A stretch of DNA of 64,000 nt from Labia minor (Eukaryota; Arthropoda; Insecta; Dermaptera; Spongiphoridae): contig OY720348.1 of assembly GCA_963082975.1 (NCBI GenBank), positions 61,281,719 to 61,345,718 on the forward strand, read 5' to 3'. The notes below the pieces were generated by a model. The model was not told the DNA's origin. It saw only the letters and a program-made list of their open reading frames with translations, and searched no databases. Position numbers and translations under genes: made by a program. Shown here piece by piece: positions 60,183 through 64,000 of the stretch (positions are counted from its first letter, which is position 1; the number at the start of each line of letters is the position of its first letter).

Positions 60183-60388
60183 GGTGCCCAGGAAGTAAGG
60201 ACGAATTTCAATTTGGCGCCATTTTATCATACGACGATTGGCAACCCTGGTTTTATCATGTTTGTTACATCACACAATAGGATACTAATGAGAAAGATAA
60301 CAAATAATAATCATGATAAACCAGGGTTGCCAATCGTCGTATAATAAAATGGCGCCAAATTAAAATTCGTCCTTACTTCCTGGACACC
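60183..60388. mobile_element. Near-perfect foldback MITE with ~78-bp arms
   Basis: Left arm 60183-60260 starts GGTGCCCAGGAAGTAAGGAC and includes TTTGGCGCCATTTTAT and ATTGGCAACCCTGG. The right arm, about 60312-60388, is its reverse complement with only about four or five differences; the loop is about 50 bp. Transcribed in either direction it would fold into one long hairpin. It is non-coding. Confidence 0.88.
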
Positions 60389-62088
60389 TTTTATTTTTAT
60401 TCTTCCCGAAACTTTATATCCACTTATCATTTATTACACAACTTAATTACGGTATAATTAATAATGTATGCATTATTTACAATAGTATTGTTTATTATTT
60501 AATCTCTTTTAGAATTTAGTAAAAAAAAAAATGTAAAATTAGTAAAATTATTATAAAAGATGGTGAGAAAATCTCATTCAGTGTGGATTATAAGTGAAGT
60601 GTTAGAATGAATAATAAATTAGAGATTGGTGGTATTGGGTTTAAACTTATTATAAGTTGACTGCTATTTAAGAAGTAAAAACACTTAAGAAGGTGGGAGC
60701 CAATAAGAAAATTTAGGATATATTTGCAAGAAGATATTGAAAAAGGTCCTTGTGGGAATTATAAAAGTCAACTTGATGGTGATCCATTCCCAGGGTGCAT
60801 TAATAGAAGCGTTAATATCTCCCTCATCCCCTACCACTCGCACATCAAGCGTGATAAAAATCCCCCTTTAATGTTTGATTTAAAATTTTTCCTATAAAAA
60901 AAAATATAAAATGTTATGTGAACATTATGTATATATTTTTATTAACATCTCATTTTTAATGAATGATAAATTAACAAATTGACTTGAAATGTTAGTCTGA
61001 ATAATCTTCAGTTTTTACACATACACACACACAAGATATTTCTATAATTTATATACTAATTATTTCTCTTTATTAAGGTTTATATATTCATAAATAATTT
61101 TTTTTTTTAGTTATTTTTGGAAAATCAGAAATGGTGATTATCTTTTTGATTCAACTCAAAATTGTTTTTAATAATTCTAGAAATTTTATCACAGGGAATT
61201 TATTTTATGAAGAACTCAAACATTAACTAGTGTGTACATAAGTTGATATAGATTACCTCAAATAATAACTATAATATTATATAATAACAACTGAAATTTT
61301 GATCTACTCTTGTTAGATTGAGTTGTTGTAAAATTTATAAGTTGTAAATATTATTCGATATGCTGTCAGTGTTGTTCAATCCAATCCGATAACTGAGTTT
61401 TCTATTTATGAAAGGTGGAATTCAAAGAAAGGGAATGAAATCGAAAAAGAGAAATGTAAACTGCCTCTTGATGTTATCCCTATGTATTTTGATAGTTAGT
61501 AGATAAGTAACCATGGCAACATTGGTTTTAATTGAATGGGAAAGCGGAATGGGACGACAGCCTTAAGGCCCCAGGGGTAATGCTCCTGGATTGACTCCAA
61601 CCGAAACACGGGGCAATAAAAACAGTCGAAAAATCATACAGACAGAGATGAACGTCGATACAACGATGGGGTGGACAAATCGAAATGTCGAAATTGCATT
61701 CCACTTTTTGAAATAGAAGAAACAGCACAATATTACTAAAAAATAAATAAATAAATAATAAATAATGAAATGAGAAAGTATTAAAAAATATTTTCCTCTC
61801 AATTTAAAAAAAAACCCACAAATTTCCTTAATATATCGCATAGATTGTATAGGACCCAGGAGTTCTTGGTCGCAGCAAATACATTCCTCCATCCGTCCCC
61901 TCACTACTTCATCCCGCCATGGATCACGACTTTGATTTATATATTATATAATCTGCTAAAGAATAGTCTTAAGATTTTAATTTTGATATTTTTCGATATT
62001 ATTTTCACCTAATAAGCTCTTTTACTACATAATAAGATACGCTACATGATCACTATATTCATTGAAAAGATTTTTGAATAGTGTAGAT
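60389..62088. other. Unique AT-rich DNA
   Basis: About 1.7 kb. The 113- and 66-codon minus frames (61528-61904) overlap and are unrecognised. (CA)n-like patch near 61019-61033. Confidence 0.5.
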
Positions 62089-62532
62089 CAGTGTTTACCA
62101 ACTTGAGATCCACACAAAGGGTTGCCAACTCTATAAAGTTCCAAAAAAGGACACCCCTAAAAAATTAGGTTTTTTTTTAGAACCATATTGAAAATTTTTT
62201 AAAAAAGTCGAAAATGTTTAAAAATCTGATCCCAAAAGCGTTTTACCTTATTGTTTTTTTTTTATTGAAAAATTTTTAAAAAAGTCGACCACATATTGAA
62301 AAAACTTGAATTTAGTACAAACATTATTTGAAAAAAAAGACAAAACGCGTCCTTCCCCAGTTTAAGAAAGAACAAAGACAACCCATACCCCACACGGGGG
62401 CAATTCGAAAATGGACTCGACACGAGTTTAACCCTTTTAATATTAAAAATTATGTATATGTTACATAGGGGGGCATAAAAATTTTAGAAGGGCTTAGGTG
62501 GGGCATGTTACAAAAAAAGTTGGGAAACACTG
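62089..62532. mobile_element. hAT-type MITE, CAGTGTTTCCCAACC family (copy 3), carrying a nested MITE
   Basis: Ends CAGTGTTTACCAAC and GTTGGGAAACACTG; the 8-bp flanks GTGTAGAT and ACGTAGAT match at six positions. The right 150 bp (GGGGGCAATTCGAAAATGG, TATGTATATGTTACATAGGG) matches the copy at 14770. The left part is displaced by the element at 62118. Confidence 0.82.
62118..62381. mobile_element. Nested AGGGTTGCCAAC MITE, right end damaged
   Basis: The left end AGGGTTGCCAACTCTATAAA and following 60 bp match the MITE at 2245. The right end is reduced to GACAACCC. It has an extra internal block (AGTCGAAAATGTTTAAAAAT ... GCGTTTTACCTT) that is the reverse complement of the interior of the CAGTGATTCTCAACC family. 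Confidence 0.75.
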
Positions 62533-62979
62533 ACGTAGATTATCTTCCATGATACTAGATTCTAAAATATTTAAACTTTTATACAAGTTAATGTTTTTAT
62601 TTTTTTTTTTTTTTTTGTATTTGTAGATTTGTTTATTAACTCAATACGTTTCTGTTTGTCTTTCCAATATTATAAATAATTCTGCTCTCTCTCTTCCACC
62701 TACAAGCCACAAACTCTTAATAAAACATTAAATTTAAAAAAATTCTTATTCAAATTTAATATTAATTCATACAATTCACAAAACCATTTTTTTGCCTAAA
62801 ATGAAAGGTTTTGTGTTGTAACTCCCTTGCTGTCCTTTCATATTAAAAACAAAAAAAAAAAAAAAAATTCCCAAACGAGCCATTTATAAATGTTTATATT
62901 TTTCACTGATAATATGAGCTTCAAAGCTGAACAATTTCCTTTCAGTGATAAATAAATAATTTTATCACACTAAGCTATA

Positions 62980-63019
<40 letters not shown>

Positions 63020-64000
63020 GAAGCTATTCTATTATAATTGAAATTAAATCTTTTTAGAAATATATGTCACGGGGGAGTAGATAATTAATCCCTAAGTGAC
63101 ATTAAAAAAGGCATATATTGTAGGAAAATGGGAGTTTTTTTTTTTTTTTTTTGTTTTTTTATTGGAATTGATTTAATTTTCGCAAATATAAAAATTAATT
63201 TCATTTTGATAAAATGAAGAGTACTAAGAGAGTGAGAGAAAAAAAAAGAACGGAATTAATCAGGCATTCGATTGATTTGCCAGTTTCTTTACTTTTTGTC
63301 ATTTCTTTTCAACAAATTTTATCTAAAACGACTTTTTGATTGGATCAGATAGCAAACAATTGAGTTGGTGTCACATCTGTCGGACGAAGACTTCATAAAT
63401 CATAATTAGAAGAGAATAAATAAATATCATATAATGTAATAATAAATCAGAAGATTAATAATCAGGGAGGCGAGAGGGTAGACGAGATGAAATATGAATG
63501 TTTTTATAATTTACACTGGTTTAAATAAATATTTATGTGTTTGATAATCTACACCCAGAATGGTCTAACAATGATCTTGTTTATTTTATTTTAATAAAAA
63601 TTTTGAAGAAATCATTTCTCAAAATATACGTTACAATTGATGTAAATTTAAACATTTATTTTTATTCGAAAATACCATTTTTATACTTAGGGTGCATTTT
63701 TTTCTTCTTAAATTTTTTCTTCTTAAATTTTGAATTAAATCATTCATTTGATCATAAAATTTAGAATTAGAATAAAAAAAAATGATGCTGGGGACAGGCA
63801 CAGAACCGAGAGACGATTTGAAATAAATTAATTTCCAAACAACATTATATATATATATAAAGTATAAAAAAAATATTTTTAAAACTTGAATTAAAATGAC
63901 TAAATAATATTATCTTCGTTTTAATTTTTAGTTTAATTACTCAATTATTAATTACTACTATATATTTTCAAATGAAAAATTTCCACAACAATGAATATAA
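62533..64000. other. Unique AT-rich DNA with (TA)n tract
   Basis: (TA)n at about 62984-63016, T runs near 62598-62616 and 63135-63152. The 75-codon frame at 63537-63764 is unrecognised. Confidence 0.5.

Overview
This 64-kb window looks like AT-rich, gene-free animal nuclear DNA, most likely from an arthropod. The grounds are eukaryotic: a tRNA-derived SINE, remnants of non-LTR retrotransposon reverse-transcriptase C-termini with the 'GHVARMGEER...RPLGRPRTRW' motif, deleted mariner elements, hAT, pogo and TTAA-type MITEs, Helitron-like elements, and many (TA)n, (GA)n, (TAA)n and homopolymer tracts. The arthropod assignment is an inference from this mixture. I could not name a species. No exon of a host protein-coding gene, no rRNA and no free-standing tRNA gene could be supported. 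The open frames are short, low-complexity and often overlap on both strands. The window is therefore probably intergenic, or lies within a very long intron.

Layout. 0-9 kb: one SINE copy, two adjacent hAT-type MITEs, a deleted mariner, then about 5 kb of unique AT-rich DNA. 9-18 kb: a Helitron-like 3' end, an inverted pair of a 250-bp repeat enclosing a second deleted mariner, a Helitron-like element carrying a TTAA MITE, a hAT-type MITE, a deleted SINE, and a mariner end joined to a SINE tail. 20-25 kb: nested hAT-type MITEs, a second Helitron-like copy and a pogo-type MITE. 26-36 kb: LINE fragments, a GC-rich block, a short Helitron with tandem repeats, a hAT MITE, two SINEs and a third Helitron-like copy. 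37-52 kb: two copies of a second Helitron-like subfamily, an end-to-end mariner deletion derivative, a reverse-strand SINE, a hAT MITE split by a LINE fragment, a second GC-rich block, a second TTAA MITE, and a SINE followed by a LINE fragment. 53-64 kb: two long palindromic elements, one bracketed by about 165-bp direct repeats, foldback elements, another hAT MITE and a composite MITE nest.

No element in the window encodes an intact protein, so every mobile element here would depend on enzymes made elsewhere: a hAT transposase, mariner/pogo and TTAA-type transposases, a Helitron RepHel, and LINE reverse transcriptase for the SINE. The strongest structural evidence is perfect target-site duplications at several hAT MITEs and at one SINE, and an empty-site comparison for one TTAA MITE. 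The least explained objects are the palindromic element with direct-repeat flanks at 53.3-54.2 kb and its relative at 56.9-57.4 kb, the modular Helitron-like families, and two insertions flanked by unusually long (about 50-70 bp) duplications.
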